DNA of 64,000 bases from Indolivaga alginatilytica (GCF_003201355.1 NZ_QICL01000006.1:122418-186417); one strand, 5' to 3'. Shown: positions 9,218 to 19,309, counted from the stretch's first letter. The notes: generated by a model not told the origin, from the sequence alone. A program made the numbers and translations.

Positions 9218-12043
9218 ATGAGATATTTATTAACGTGTAGTTTGTTAAGCCTTAGTCTATTTACGATGGCTCAGAAAGACTCGCGTATACCTCCTGCAAA
9301 AGATTTAATAATCTATCAATTACCTAAGAACTCTATTTATCATAAAGGGTGGATCGACTTTAACAAGAATGGCAAAATGGATGTATATGAAGATCCGTCT
9401 GCCACAATAGATGCCCGAATAGAAGACTTGCTCAGCCAAATGAATGTGGATGAAAAAACCTGTCAGATGGTTACCCTATACGGTTACAAAAGGGTTTTAG
9501 CCGATGACCTGCCCACTCCCGAATGGAAAAATAAGCTTTGGAAAGATGGTATGGGAGCTATTGACGAACATCTCAACGGGTTTCAGCAATGGGGGTTGCC
9601 TCCTTCCGACAATCCATTCGTGTGGCCTGCGTCGCGTCACGCATGGGCATTGAATGAGGTTCAGCGGTTCTTTATTGAAGAAACACGCTTGGGTATTCCT
9701 ACTGATTTTACGAACGAAGGTATCAGAGGTGTTGAAAGTTATATGGCTACCAACTTCCCTACTCAGTTGGGACTGGGACATACATGGAACAGAGATTTGA
9801 TTAACAAAGTCGGATATATAACAGGACGCGAAGGTCGCTTATTGGGTTATACTAATATCTATGCACCTATTCTGGATGTAGGACGCGATCAGCGATGGGG
9901 GCGTTACGAGGAAGTGTATGGCGAAAGCCCTTACTTGGTTGCCGAACTAGGTGTTGCCATGACTAAAGGTCTGCAAAAAGATTATCAGGTAGCTTCTACT
10001 GCCAAGCATTATATTGCATACAGCAACAACAAAGGCGGACGCGAAGGCATGGCTCGTGTAGACCCACAAATGTCACCTCGAGAAGTTGAAAACATACATG
10101 TATATCCTTGGAAACGTGTTATAAAAGAAGCAGGATTATTAGGGGCAATGAGTGCCTATAACGATTACGACGGATTCCCCATACAAAGCAGCTATTATTG
10201 GCTCACAACCGTTCTGCGCAAAGAGATGGGATTTAAAGGATATGTAGTTTCGGATAGCGATGCGGTTGAATATCTCCACTCCAAGCATGGTACATCTGCC
10301 GACATGAAAGAATCGGTACGTCAATCGGTAGAAGCAGGATTGAATGTACGTTGTACTTTCCGCTCACCAGACTCTTATGTATTACCTCTCAGAGAATTGA
10401 TTCACGAAGGAGGTATCAGTATGGAAACTATTGATGACCGTGTACGTGATATACTTCGGGTAAAATTCTTAGTAGGATTATTTGATGCTCCTTATCAGAT
10501 AGATTTAAAAGCTGCTGATAAAGAAGTGAACAGCCTCGAAAATCAACAAATTGCTTTACAAGCATCACGCGAATCTTTGGTCTTACTAAAGAATGAGAAT
10601 AATACCCTACCCTTGTCGAAAGACAAAGTAAAAACAATCAGTATTTGCGGACCCAATGCCAACGATGCATCGTATGCGTTAACTCACTACGGACCTTTAG
10701 CCGTTGAAGTGTCGTCCGTATTGGATGGTATTACTGCTAAGGTGGGCAAAAACACGGAGATTCTCTATACTTTAGGTTGTGATCTGGTAGATGCAAACTG
10801 GCCTGAATCGGAGATATTGCCAAGTCCACTAACTACTGACGAACAAGCTGAGATAGACAAAGCTGTTGCTAATGCCCTGAAAAGCGATGTCGCGATAGTG
10901 GTATTAGGAGGCAATAACAGAACTTGTGGCGAGAATAAATCACGTTCGAGCCTCGACTTACCGGGACGACAACTCAATCTTTTACAAGCAGTTCAAGCTA
11001 CGGGTAAGCCTGTTGTTTTGATTATGATAAACGGTCGCCCCAATTCTATCAACTGGGCAGATAAATATGTGCCTGCTATTTTAGAGGCTTGGTATCCGGG
11101 ATCACAAGGTGGAAAGGCTATTGCCGATGTACTTTTCGGAGATTATAATCCGGGTGGAAAACTGACTGTTACATTCCCTAAAACTGTGGGGCAAATACCT
11201 TTCAATTTTCCCGTAAAACCAGCTTCGCAAGTAGATGGTGGCAGAAGCGTAGGAATGCAAGGTAATATGAGCCGGGTTAACGGAGCTTTATACCCATTCG
11301 GATATGGATTGAGCTATACTACTTTTAAATATTCAGACCTCATGATATCGCCTTCTGTAATCACGCCCAAGCAAGAGGTTACTGTACGCTGTAAAATAAC
11401 AAATACGGGTGATAGGGATGGTGATGAGGTTGTACAATTATATACCCGTGATATAATCAGTTCGGTAACCACATACGAAAAGAATCTTCGTGGATTCGAG
11501 CGTGTACATCTTAAGGCAGGAGAAACCAAAGAAGTTTCCTTCACATTATATCCGAGAGATTTTGAACTTCTCAACTTGGATAATAATTGGGTGATAGAAC
11601 CGGGAGATTTCCGCATTATGATCGGAGCTTCATCCGAGGATATTCGCCTGAAAGATATACTTACAGTAGCGCCTTATGGAGAACAAACGGTTCTAAAGAA
11701 AATTGCAGGTGTAAACGAATCTGTATCTATGGTACTGGATAATAACAACAATACCGAATGGGACGGTGTAAATGGTGATTATCTGACTTTTGTAATGGAA
11801 GAAAATACACAGCCCGATAGAATAGGTATCTACTGGAAAGCCATAGAACATCCTGCTGCTTTCGAGATTCAATTATCGAGCGGTGGCGGTCAGTTTCTCA
11901 CAGTGTTTAAAGGAGATATTAAAGAGACAGAAAAATTATCAACTTATTCTTTCCCTAAAACAATCGCCAGCGATGTCCGTATTGTGATAACTTCGGGCAA
12001 AGCATCTATTTCGGAAGTGAAGTTGGAGAACGTAAAACGCTGA
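9218..12043 (+). CDS. Glycoside hydrolase family 3 enzyme with C-terminal discoidin-like domain
   Basis: The 941-residue protein has a signal peptide (TMAQ, about residue 19). The GH3 N-terminal barrel spans roughly 70-400, with STAKHYIAY (about 260-268) and the nucleophile motif GYVVSDSDAV, placing the catalytic Asp at 346. The GH3 C-terminal alpha/beta domain (about 440-690) contains LGGNNRTCGENKSRSSLDLPG and EAWYPGSQGG, and a fibronectin-III-like domain follows (about 720-800). Residues about 825-941 look like an F5/8 type C (CBM32-like) sugar-binding domain, an extra over typical GH3. It probably removes exo-acting beta-linked sugars in the periplasm from the products of the upstream lyase. 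The exact sugar specificity is unknown. Confidence 0.9.
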   Translation: MRYLLTCSLLSLSLFTMAQKDSRIPPAKDLIIYQLPKNSIYHKGWIDFNKNGKMDVYEDPSATIDARIEDLLSQMNVDEKTCQMVTLYGYKRVLADDLPTPEWKNKLWKDGMGAIDEHLNGFQQWGLPPSDNPFVWPASRHAWALNEVQRFFIEETRLGIPTDFTNEGIRGVESYMATNFPTQLGLGHTWNRDLINKVGYITGREGRLLGYTNIYAPILDVGRDQRWGRYEEVYGESPYLVAELGVAMTKGLQKDYQVASTAKHYIAYSNNKGGREGMARVDPQMSPREVENIHVYPWKRVIKEAGLLGAMSAYNDYDGFPIQSSYYWLTTVLRKEMGFKGYVVSDSDAVEYLHSKHGTSADMKESVRQSVEAGLNVRCTFRSPDSYVLPLRELIHEGGISMETIDDRVRDILRVKFLVGLFDAPYQIDLKAADKEVNSLENQQIALQASRESLVLLKNENNTLPLSKDKVKTISICGPNANDASYALTHYGPLAVEVSSVLDGITAKVGKNTEILYTLGCDLVDANWPESEILPSPLTTDEQAEIDKAVANALKSDVAIVVLGGNNRTCGENKSRSSLDLPGRQLNLLQAVQATGKPVVLIMINGRPNSINWADKYVPAILEAWYPGSQGGKAIADVLFGDYNPGGKLTVTFPKTVGQIPFNFPVKPASQVDGGRSVGMQGNMSRVNGALYPFGYGLSYTTFKYSDLMISPSVITPKQEVTVRCKITNTGDRDGDEVVQLYTRDIISSVTTYEKNLRGFERVHLKAGETKEVSFTLYPRDFELLNLDNNWVIEPGDFRIMIGASSEDIRLKDILTVAPYGEQTVLKKIAGVNESVSMVLDNNNNTEWDGVNGDYLTFVMEENTQPDRIGIYWKAIEHPAAFEIQLSSGGGQFLTVFKGDIKETEKLSTYSFPKTIASDVRIVITSGKASISEVKLENVKR

Positions 12044-12054
12044 TCGTATTTCTT

Positions 12055-12098
12055 TTCAATAAAAAAGTGAAGCTTGATAGCCTCACTTTTTTATTGAA
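12055..12098. terminator. Bidirectional terminator between GH3 and lipoprotein genes
   Basis: TTCAATAAAAAAGTGA (12055-12070) pairs perfectly with TCACTTTTTTATTGAA (12083-12098) over a 12-base loop. A/T runs on both sides let it end the plus-strand locus and the convergent lipoprotein gene. Confidence 0.85.
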
Positions 12099-12145
12099 TT
12101 ATGATTTGGATTGAATTCTCAGACTTATCTGTAACTCCAGATGAA

Positions 12146-12958
12146 TTAAAAAGTAATACGTGGAGACATAAACAAAGCTCCGCTAGCTTTCTTTATTTTC
12201 GGTTTTGTCATTCCAATATAATCATTTGTAAAATCACGCATAAAAACAACTCGAACCTCACTGGTTCTTGTCGAATAAGTTAACGCACTTCCTCCATAAG
12301 GATCGTAAACATATTCTGTATTATTATAGAAAAATTTGAGAATCATTCTTTCAGTAGCTTCATTACCTTCAAATTTGAATGTCCCTTCTACTTTTTCTGA
12401 TAGTTTCTGAATATTCGGATAATAAATTAAAGTTCCCTCATATTGTGAAGCATAAATAAGCTTGAAACCTCCACCTATAGGAGCCAATTTACTCTTAATT
12501 TCTTCTGTAACTTTATCAATAGCTGGTTGATCTTCGGGAGTTCCGTTCTCAGCCTCAACAGATGCTCCTTGACTTGTAATCATAAGAGAGACTGTTTTAA
12601 TGATCACATCTACTTTTAGTGTTGCCGACCGGTTTTCACTATCAATCACCGTAATAGAGGTACTTCCTTCTTTAATGCCTTGAATATTAATTCTAAAATC
12701 TTTTTTGCCTGTGATTAAATCTTCATACTCATCAATTTTTGCTGTTGCAATTTCTTCATTGTTCGACTTAACGGTATATGTACCCTTAGCATTACGAGTT
12801 TCAACCGAGATTTTGTCAACACTAGTTACACTTACCGAACTTACCTTTTCGGAGCCGTAGAGAAATTTGATATCGGTATCTTCATCATCGTCACTACATG
12901 ATACAAAGCCAATAAGGCATAGAGTAGTAATAAAAAAATAGAACAATTTTTTTTTCAT
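12146..12958 (-). CDS. Lipoprotein with Ig-like (Big2-type) domain, unknown function
   Basis: The 270-residue protein has a clear lipobox (IGFVSC, Cys21) followed by an acidic run SDDDEDTD, a usual surface-export context in Bacteroidota lipoproteins. Residues about 35-120 resemble a bacterial Ig-like group 2 domain (NNEEIATAKIDEYEDL, then GIKEGSTSITVIDSENRSATLKV). The C-terminal half (about 125-270) is not recognised. It is convergent to the GH3 gene and shares its terminator. Its position beside the PUL and its regulator makes a glycan-related surface role possible, but nothing in the sequence proves it. Confidence 0.75.
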   Translation of the reverse strand: MKKKLFYFFITTLCLIGFVSCSDDDEDTDIKFLYGSEKVSSVSVTSVDKISVETRNAKGTYTVKSNNEEIATAKIDEYEDLITGKKDFRINIQGIKEGSTSITVIDSENRSATLKVDVIIKTVSLMITSQGASVEAENGTPEDQPAIDKVTEEIKSKLAPIGGGFKLIYASQYEGTLIYYPNIQKLSEKVEGTFKFEGNEATERMILKFFYNNTEYVYDPYGGSALTYSTRTSEVRVVFMRDFTNDYIGMTKPKIKKASGALFMSPRITF

Positions 12959-12979
12959 AATTAATAATGTTAGTTATTA

Positions 12980-13012
12980 AGGTCTGAGACCTATTTATGA
13001 CTTTGGTTAATA
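12980..13012. repeat. GGTC-GACC element upstream of the lipoprotein gene
   Basis: AGGTCTGAGACCT (12980-12992) is followed by ATTTATGACTTTGGTTAA, closely matching the tail of the other copies. It sits just 5' of a minus-strand gene, so here it lies opposite to the transcript direction, unlike most copies. Confidence 0.6.
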
Positions 13013-13025
13013 AATTAATAATTAT

Positions 13026-13220
13026 TAGAGTTTATATTCAATAAAAGAATATTCTATTGAAACAAAGAGATTTAAACACAGAGAACACAAAGTTTAGGCA
13101 CAAAATTTATTTATAATACCTTATTGTTGTGATCTTTATGGAAAACAACTTTGTGTTCTCTGTGTTTAAAATAAATCATTATAAATTAAGCATATAGTAA
13201 TCTGTTGAATATAAACTCTA
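13026..13220. repeat. Nested long inverted repeat, MITE-like, 195 bp
   Basis: Two perfect inverted repeats are nested. The outer arms TAGAGTTTATATTCAA (13026-13041) and its complement (13205-13220) are 16 bp. The inner arms are 24 bp, 13071-13094 and 13147-13170, with core ACACAGAGAACACAAAG. The element fills most of the gap between the lipoprotein and the hybrid regulator genes and has no ORF. It looks like a non-autonomous mobile element or a large regulatory structure. Confidence 0.75.
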
Positions 13221-13315
13221 TTATAACAGACTGTAATATTTAAATAATGCTGCATAAGTTCACTTAAAATAGAATACAAATATAATTATCAAGATTGTGG
13301 CGGGTGTATTTCTAT

Positions 13316-16300
13316 TCAATTATCATCCTCTTTTTTGCGGTATTCATTAGGAGACATATTGAACTGAAGTTTAAAACATCTGCTAAAATAACGGGCTGAA
13401 CTGAAACCAAATTCGTCTGCAACATCATTAATCTGCAAATTGGTATTATTCCTCAACATGAAAGCTGCCCGTTTCAATTTGTAATTGAGTATAAACTCAT
13501 TGGGTCCAATTCCTGTAAGAATCTTGAATTTGGCAAATAAAGAACTACGCCCCATAGCCATTTCACGAGCCAAAGTATTAATATCAAATTCGGGATTATT
13601 TAGATTATCGTCTATTACTTTTTCTATTTTTTTCAAAAAATTCTGATCCAGTGTATTATTAGCTAAAAGTTGAATGTCGGTAGAATCCTGCTTTCTGAAT
13701 GTTTCTTGAAGACGTAGCCGGTTCTGAATTAAATTATTACAGCGTGTCAAAAGTATTTTCGCATTAAATGGCTTCATTATATAATCGTCCGCCCCTTTTT
13801 GCAAGCCCTCAAGATTCTGTTCATCCGAAGTTTTAGCTGTCAGTAAAACTACAGGAATATGGCTTGTGTTGATATTATTCTTGATACGCATGCATAGTTC
13901 CGTCCCGTCCATTTCGGGCATCATAATATCGCTCAATATAATATCGGGCATGCTATCTCTATCCATTACTATTCGTAAAGCTTCTTTCCCATTATAAGCA
14001 ATCAGCACCTTATAAAAGGGGGAAAAAATAGACTCTAATAATTCGGATAATTCTTCGTTATCTTCTACTATCAGAATCGTATAAAGTTTAGCCATCGGAG
14101 CATCTTCAACTTCTGAATTATCCTCCGACTCGTTTCCAATAAAATCTATCGCAGGTAATGTATCCTCTTTTACAGCCTCATAACCATCCCGTATTATCTT
14201 AACATTGCTATCTTTCTCGAAATGCTCAACACCTTTTTTCAAAGTTACAATGAATATACTTCCATAATCGGGTTTGCTTTCAACCGACATCGTACCATGA
14301 TGAAACTCTACAATTTCTTTACAGATAGCCAAGCCCATTCCCGTAGTGAGGTAGGGGTCTTCCGCTTTTATGTTATTACTTGCCTGATAGAATTGGTCGA
14401 ATATATTTTTTATATCGGCTTTGTCAATGCCTACACCATTATCGATAACCTTCACAGTTATTTTATCGGCACTTTCAAGTACAATCAACTCTATAGTACC
14501 TTTTGCCGGTGTATAGCTAAAGGCATTCGACAAAAGATTATAAAATACCTTTTGCAATTGTTCGGGATCAAACCAACAAAATAGAGTTTCCGACGAAGAT
14601 TCGAAATTATATTTAATCTCTTTAGACTGTGCTTTTTCCTTAAATGATGAAAAAATATCATTCAGAATAGGTATAAGATCGGCATGATAGATATGCAGTT
14701 GAGTTCTCACATCTTCCATTTTTTGAAAATCGAGAATTTCATTTACCAGATTTCTCATCCGGTACGAATTCTTATATATTTTCTGAATCCTGTCCGACAC
14801 CGATTTAGACAATGTATTACCTTGCATCAGTAGTTCGATCTGGGTAATTATAAGCGTTAACGGTGTGCGAAATTCATGACTTATTTTTGTGAAGAACGAA
14901 AGCTTCGCCTTATTCAATGTTGTTATATATTGTTTTTCTTTTCTCTCATATTGCAGTGAGGCTTCAAGCCTTATCTGTCTTTGCCTAAAATAAATGAATG
15001 CATACAACAAGGAGGCAAAAAGTAACATGTATACTATCCATGCAAAGGATGTTGCATAGAAAGGGGCATGCACAATAATCTCCAATTGAATTTCATCCGA
15101 TAGATTGTCGGTATTATAAGTATTGTGACTCCTCACTCTTAGGGTATACTCTCCGGGTGTTAAATGAGTGTATACAAGAGACGCTTTGTTGGTAGTAATC
15201 CAATGATTATCCAGACCTTCTAATTTATACTCATATAAACGAGGATTATAAGCAGTCGCATAATCATTACCGGCAAAAGTAATCATCAGATTATTCTGGT
15301 TGTGCTTCAGCGAGATTTTAGAAGTATAAGCAAATATATCATCTAAGATATAGGAGCCATCGTCGGGTAAAACCTCTTTATTATTCACCATTAAATTCGA
15401 GAAATAGAGATTATAAGGAGGATCGGGTGAGTATAAATCCTCTTCAAAGAAAGATATAAGCCCTTCGGTAGTACTGACAAATATCTCTCCGTTCTCACAC
15501 ACCAGTATTGCATTACCTCTGTTAAATGACGATATAGGTAATAATCGGCTGATACTAATTGATTTAATCAATCTTTTGTTAGTGTTTAAAATCGAAAGAC
15601 CTTTATCGCCGATTACAATTAAATGCCCAAGATGAGATTCTGCAACATTATAGCAATAATTACTCAGCAACTGTCCCTTTTCGGAAGTATAGGAAGTGAA
15701 AGCCCCGTTCTTTATATCGAGCTTCAATAAGCCAAGCCCTAAAGTTGTGACGTATATATCTCCACTTTTAGATTCGAATAGGGTTAGTGATCTTGCTGTC
15801 GAAAATTTTTCTTCAAAATAATACTCCTTGATTTCTTCTTTAGGATCATTCAAATTCAAACGGGCTATATAATTCCTGAATGTGGATATCCATAGATATC
15901 CTTTGGAGTCGATAATAAAGCTTATTCCCGAATACTTATCAAATAACCCGGCAGGATACAGAGGAATTATGTTCCCTGTTTTACCATCCATTTTAAATAA
16001 TCCGTGAGTATCCTGAAAATAAAGATCTCCTTTATAAAAAACAGTCTGTAAAAGAATAGAGTGAAACAAACCGTCCTTGCTTGGTTCATTCAGGAAGTTT
16101 CTGAATTTTCCGTCTGAAATATCATAACTGCTTATACCTCCCGTGTGAGTACCCATGTACAATTTATTGGCGAGAGAATCATAGCAAATGCTTTTCAGGT
16201 TGTTATGATTGGGTCCGTTGCCTCCGTTATCGGCAGTGTAATATTTGAAACGGTTTCTCTTTCGATCAAGCATATTCAAGCCGCCGCCTTCGGTACATAT

Positions 16301-17350
16301 CCAAACATTATGATCTTTATCCTCAACCATATTACCAACAAACGGATAGTTGAGCGAATTGTCGCGAAGTGGATCTACTCCGTAATATGTAAACACATCT
16401 TTTTTAGGATTGAAGAAATTAACTCCTCCATAATACGATCCGATCCAAAAAGAGCCTTGTCGGTCGATAAATAAAGAAAAGATAGAAGAATGAGCAAGGC
16501 TACCGGATGTATAGTTATTTATGTAAAGACTAAACCTGCCTGTTTTCCGTTCATATTTATTTAAACCTCCGAAAGTACCGATCCATATATTACCATCGGA
16601 ATCTTCAACAAATGTCCTTACCTGATTACTGCTAATACCATTCTCAGCTTTTGGATTATGCGTAAAAGCTGTTACTGTACCTTGGGAATCTATTTTATAC
16701 ATACCTTCCATACGTGTCCCTATCCATAGTTCATTGTGAGAACTTTCGAATATCTGCCAGATTTCCTTATCAGGAATTACACATACAGGTGTATTATCAG
16801 GTAACAGTTTGTATAAGCCGGATAAGGTTCCTATCCAAAATTGCTGCTGGTGGTCTTTGAATATTTTAGTTATTTTATTACTTATGATAGGAGCGAGTTT
16901 GAAACTAAAGCTGTTTGTAAGTTCGTCCCATGTATATATGGTGTCTTTTGATGCGATGTATATGGTTCCGTCAATAGAGGAAAGCGCAGATACTTCTAAT
17001 CCTTCGAATGTCGAGAACTTGTGTTGCTTGAGGTCATATTTCATCAGCCCCTTATCGTTGGTCATAAAAAAGATATTGCCTTCTTTATTCTCTGTGATAT
17101 TGGTTATTTTTTCCCCTTCAATTGTTAATCGGGGCAAAGCATTGGCTCCCTTATAACTTACTACTTCCGAGCCATTATAGATACTTAGTCCCTCCATTGT
17201 ACCAAACCAAATCCGTCCCAATTTATCCTGATGTATACTCAATACCGATAATTGAGACAAACCGTCTTTAACTCCTATATGCTTGAAATATATAGGACAA
17301 GCCAACGCACAGTAAAATATAAATAATAGGGAGAATATTACTTTTTTCAT
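13316..17350 (-). CDS. Hybrid two-component system sensor/AraC regulator (HTCS)
   Basis: This single-chain signal protein senses a glycan in the periplasm and regulates transcription in the cytoplasm. I chose Met at 17350 (MKKVIFSLLFIF, 1344 residues) because it begins a clean signal peptide; an upstream in-frame Met at 17383 is possible. Order: beta-propeller repeats (many IWFGTMEGL/IWIGTFGGL units), a Y_Y_Y domain (YEYKLEGLDNHW, PGEYTLRVRS), one transmembrane helix, HisKA with His825 (KISHEFRTPL), HATPase (DNGVGIDKADI, GMGLAICKEIV), receiver with Asp1141 (ILSDIMMPEMDG), and an AraC HTH at the C-terminus (FGFSSARYFSRCFKLQFNMSP). It very probably controls the PUL at 463-12043. Confidence 0.93.
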   Translation of the reverse strand: MKKVIFSLLFIFYCALACPIYFKHIGVKDGLSQLSVLSIHQDKLGRIWFGTMEGLSIYNGSEVVSYKGANALPRLTIEGEKITNITENKEGNIFFMTNDKGLMKYDLKQHKFSTFEGLEVSALSSIDGTIYIASKDTIYTWDELTNSFSFKLAPIISNKITKIFKDHQQQFWIGTLSGLYKLLPDNTPVCVIPDKEIWQIFESSHNELWIGTRMEGMYKIDSQGTVTAFTHNPKAENGISSNQVRTFVEDSDGNIWIGTFGGLNKYERKTGRFSLYINNYTSGSLAHSSIFSLFIDRQGSFWIGSYYGGVNFFNPKKDVFTYYGVDPLRDNSLNYPFVGNMVEDKDHNVWICTEGGGLNMLDRKRNRFKYYTADNGGNGPNHNNLKSICYDSLANKLYMGTHTGGISSYDISDGKFRNFLNEPSKDGLFHSILLQTVFYKGDLYFQDTHGLFKMDGKTGNIIPLYPAGLFDKYSGISFIIDSKGYLWISTFRNYIARLNLNDPKEEIKEYYFEEKFSTARSLTLFESKSGDIYVTTLGLGLLKLDIKNGAFTSYTSEKGQLLSNYCYNVAESHLGHLIVIGDKGLSILNTNKRLIKSISISRLLPISSFNRGNAILVCENGEIFVSTTEGLISFFEEDLYSPDPPYNLYFSNLMVNNKEVLPDDGSYILDDIFAYTSKISLKHNQNNLMITFAGNDYATAYNPRLYEYKLEGLDNHWITTNKASLVYTHLTPGEYTLRVRSHNTYNTDNLSDEIQLEIIVHAPFYATSFAWIVYMLLFASLLYAFIYFRQRQIRLEASLQYERKEKQYITTLNKAKLSFFTKISHEFRTPLTLIITQIELLMQGNTLSKSVSDRIQKIYKNSYRMRNLVNEILDFQKMEDVRTQLHIYHADLIPILNDIFSSFKEKAQSKEIKYNFESSSETLFCWFDPEQLQKVFYNLLSNAFSYTPAKGTIELIVLESADKITVKVIDNGVGIDKADIKNIFDQFYQASNNIKAEDPYLTTGMGLAICKEIVEFHHGTMSVESKPDYGSIFIVTLKKGVEHFEKDSNVKIIRDGYEAVKEDTLPAIDFIGNESEDNSEVEDAPMAKLYTILIVEDNEELSELLESIFSPFYKVLIAYNGKEALRIVMDRDSMPDIILSDIMMPEMDGTELCMRIKNNINTSHIPVVLLTAKTSDEQNLEGLQKGADDYIMKPFNAKILLTRCNNLIQNRLRLQETFRKQDSTDIQLLANNTLDQNFLKKIEKVIDDNLNNPEFDINTLAREMAMGRSSLFAKFKILTGIGPNEFILNYKLKRAAFMLRNNTNLQINDVADEFGFSSARYFSRCFKLQFNMSPNEYRKKEDDN

Positions 17351-17396
17351 GATATGGAACAACGAAATAAAAAGCCTAGACACACAGGTTACAATT

Positions 17397-17404
17397 CAAA
17401 GATA
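17397..17404 (-). promoter_or_regulatory. -7 box of the hybrid regulator gene
   Basis: Read on the minus strand this is TATCTTTG, a perfect match to TAnnTTTG, 47 bases upstream of the chosen start codon. No clear -33 TTG is seen. Confidence 0.5.
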
Positions 17405-17491
17405 AGAATTACTTAATTGTAATAAAAAAATGAAATAGATTATTTTTTTTCCTATATTGTTTTCCGGAACATATCAAGTTCTTTTTAATGC

Positions 17492-19204
17492 ATGTTTACA
17501 AAAATTCATTGCCATATCAGGAAGTTAATATCGGTTATGTTGCCTCTGTTTTTATGCAACCTGCTGACCTTTGCTCAAAATTCCGATGGTTATCCCGAAT
17601 TGCAATTATATCAAAGAACTTTAGACGCAGAGAATGCAGACAGCGCATACCATAAAGCGTTTACAGTTTATCAAAAAGAAGGAACGAAAAAAACAATTAC
17701 GACCAATAAGCTGCTGGACAAAAGATACCATGAAATAATAAACTTACCTCAAAACAACGACAATCAATTATTAATCAAAATAAACCGCTTGCAGGAATTA
17801 TCAATGAATGCCAATGGCGAAGGAGAAATAAATCTTGAACTTGAAGCTCTTACCCGGTCTTTCTCGCTTGCATTCTGGTCTGTTCCATGCAATTATGGTA
17901 AAGCTTTCACTATCGCCATAGCATTGGAAAAGAGGCTGTCTACAGTAGAGGAAAGCCATTATCCGGATAAACGAACGTCCTATTTTATGTTAGGAGAGGC
18001 ATACTATCTTTTCAGGGATTTTGATAAAAGTATAAGCCTACTGCAAAAAGCGATTACAGAAAAGCCTCCGCGATCATTTACCGACTGTGCCAGTTTAAAT
18101 GCCCGTAAAATTATTGGAATCTGTTATGCGAATAAAGGCAAGATGGATATATCGGACTATTATTTTAAATCTATTCTCAAAAGTAAAGATATAGTATTGA
18201 ACCGTCCCGTACAGAATGCTGTCGCCCTGTCTAATCTGGGTTGTAATGCAATGTTGAAGGGAGAATACGACAAAGCCATATCTTTGGATTTGGCAGTATT
18301 GCCCTTTTTGAAACAGGGAGACGATTATGGGCATATTGCAGGGATGTATGCTTGTCAGTGTCAGTCGTATTTCAGTAAAAATAATTTTGCTCAAATGGGA
18401 ATGGTAGTTGACAGTATACTCTTTTATGCAAATAAGGATCAGTATAATCGTAACAAGAGGTTAAAACAAGCCTATTCTATATTGGCCAAATACCATGTAA
18501 CGACAGGCGATATCGAAAAGGTTCAAGAATACAATGACTCTCTTGTGGCTATTTACAAGCGTGAGGAAACTCTATTCAGTTCACAGTATATTCTTCAGGC
18601 TCAACAGGAAGCCGGCACTAAGGAACTGCAAATTCGTAATGAGCAGATAAAAGCAGAACATAATCGTTTTGTAGCAGGGCTCATCCTGTCAATAATAAGT
18701 ATTTTAGCGTTGTCCGTCATTTTTTATCTCTATCGCCGTAAGCAAACCGCTTTTCGTCTGTTAGTCGAAAAAAATCGTCAATGGGCACAACAAGCGACAG
18801 ATGATGTTATAGGCAAAGAGCAGGAAGAGTATTCCGATAAAACGATGATACATCATAAGCCGACAAAAGAAGAGATGCAAATAATGGAACAGATAAAAAC
18901 ATTTATTCTGGCCGATAAAAATTACAAGAATCCTGATCTGACAATGGAACTATTAGCCTCAAAACTACATATAAACCGTAAATATATTTCATCTGCCATA
19001 AATAAAGTAACCGGAAAGAATTTTAATACTTACATAAACGAGTACCGTATACAAGAGGCTATACGTATTTTGTCATCGCCCGAACACAATATTATAACCA
19101 TTGATGGGGTAGCGGAGATGGTCGGTTTTAATAACCGGAAATCTTTCTATGAGTATTTTAAAAAGATAACTGGTCTTACACCTTCCCATTTCAGAAAAAA
19201 ATAA
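17492..19204 (+). CDS. Membrane TPR sensor with C-terminal AraC-type DNA-binding domain
   Basis: The 570-residue protein starts with a signal-like hydrophobic stretch (LISVMLPLFLCNLLTFAQ). Residues about 60-390 are helical TPR-like repeats (FMLGEAYYLFRDFDKSISLL, SNLGCNAMLKGEYDKAISLD). One transmembrane helix lies at about 393-413 (LILSIISILALSVIFYLY) and a cytosolic AraC HTH domain at about 465-570 (LASKLHINRKYISSAINKVTG, then FNNRKSFYEYFKKITGLTPSHF). This architecture is common in Bacteroidales. It is divergent from the hybrid regulator with a 141-base gap, so it may be a second regulator of the same locus; that is inference. A strong hairpin follows it. Confidence 0.85.
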   Translation: MFTKIHCHIRKLISVMLPLFLCNLLTFAQNSDGYPELQLYQRTLDAENADSAYHKAFTVYQKEGTKKTITTNKLLDKRYHEIINLPQNNDNQLLIKINRLQELSMNANGEGEINLELEALTRSFSLAFWSVPCNYGKAFTIAIALEKRLSTVEESHYPDKRTSYFMLGEAYYLFRDFDKSISLLQKAITEKPPRSFTDCASLNARKIIGICYANKGKMDISDYYFKSILKSKDIVLNRPVQNAVALSNLGCNAMLKGEYDKAISLDLAVLPFLKQGDDYGHIAGMYACQCQSYFSKNNFAQMGMVVDSILFYANKDQYNRNKRLKQAYSILAKYHVTTGDIEKVQEYNDSLVAIYKREETLFSSQYILQAQQEAGTKELQIRNEQIKAEHNRFVAGLILSIISILALSVIFYLYRRKQTAFRLLVEKNRQWAQQATDDVIGKEQEEYSDKTMIHHKPTKEEMQIMEQIKTFILADKNYKNPDLTMELLASKLHINRKYISSAINKVTGKNFNTYINEYRIQEAIRILSSPEHNIITIDGVAEMVGFNNRKSFYEYFKKITGLTPSHFRKK

Positions 19205-19269
19205 ATAGTTTTTGTTTATTGGTTATAAATAAAAACTATAATCAGGTGATTGTACATCAGTTTCTTAGG

Positions 19270-19309
19270 ATTTTCTTTGTCACCATTCATGAATAGTGAC
19301 AAAGAAAAT
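19270..19309 (+). terminator. Terminator after the TPR-AraC gene
   Basis: ATTTTCTTTGTCAC (19270-19283) pairs perfectly with GTGACAAAGAAAAT (19296-19309) over a 12-base loop. The stem is a perfect 14 bp, but only a weak T-rich tail follows. Confidence 0.65.

Noticed and set aside
12101..12283. Plus-strand open frame between GH3 and the lipoprotein gene
   Set aside because: It overlaps the terminator and the 3' end of the minus-strand lipoprotein gene and shows no protein-like features.
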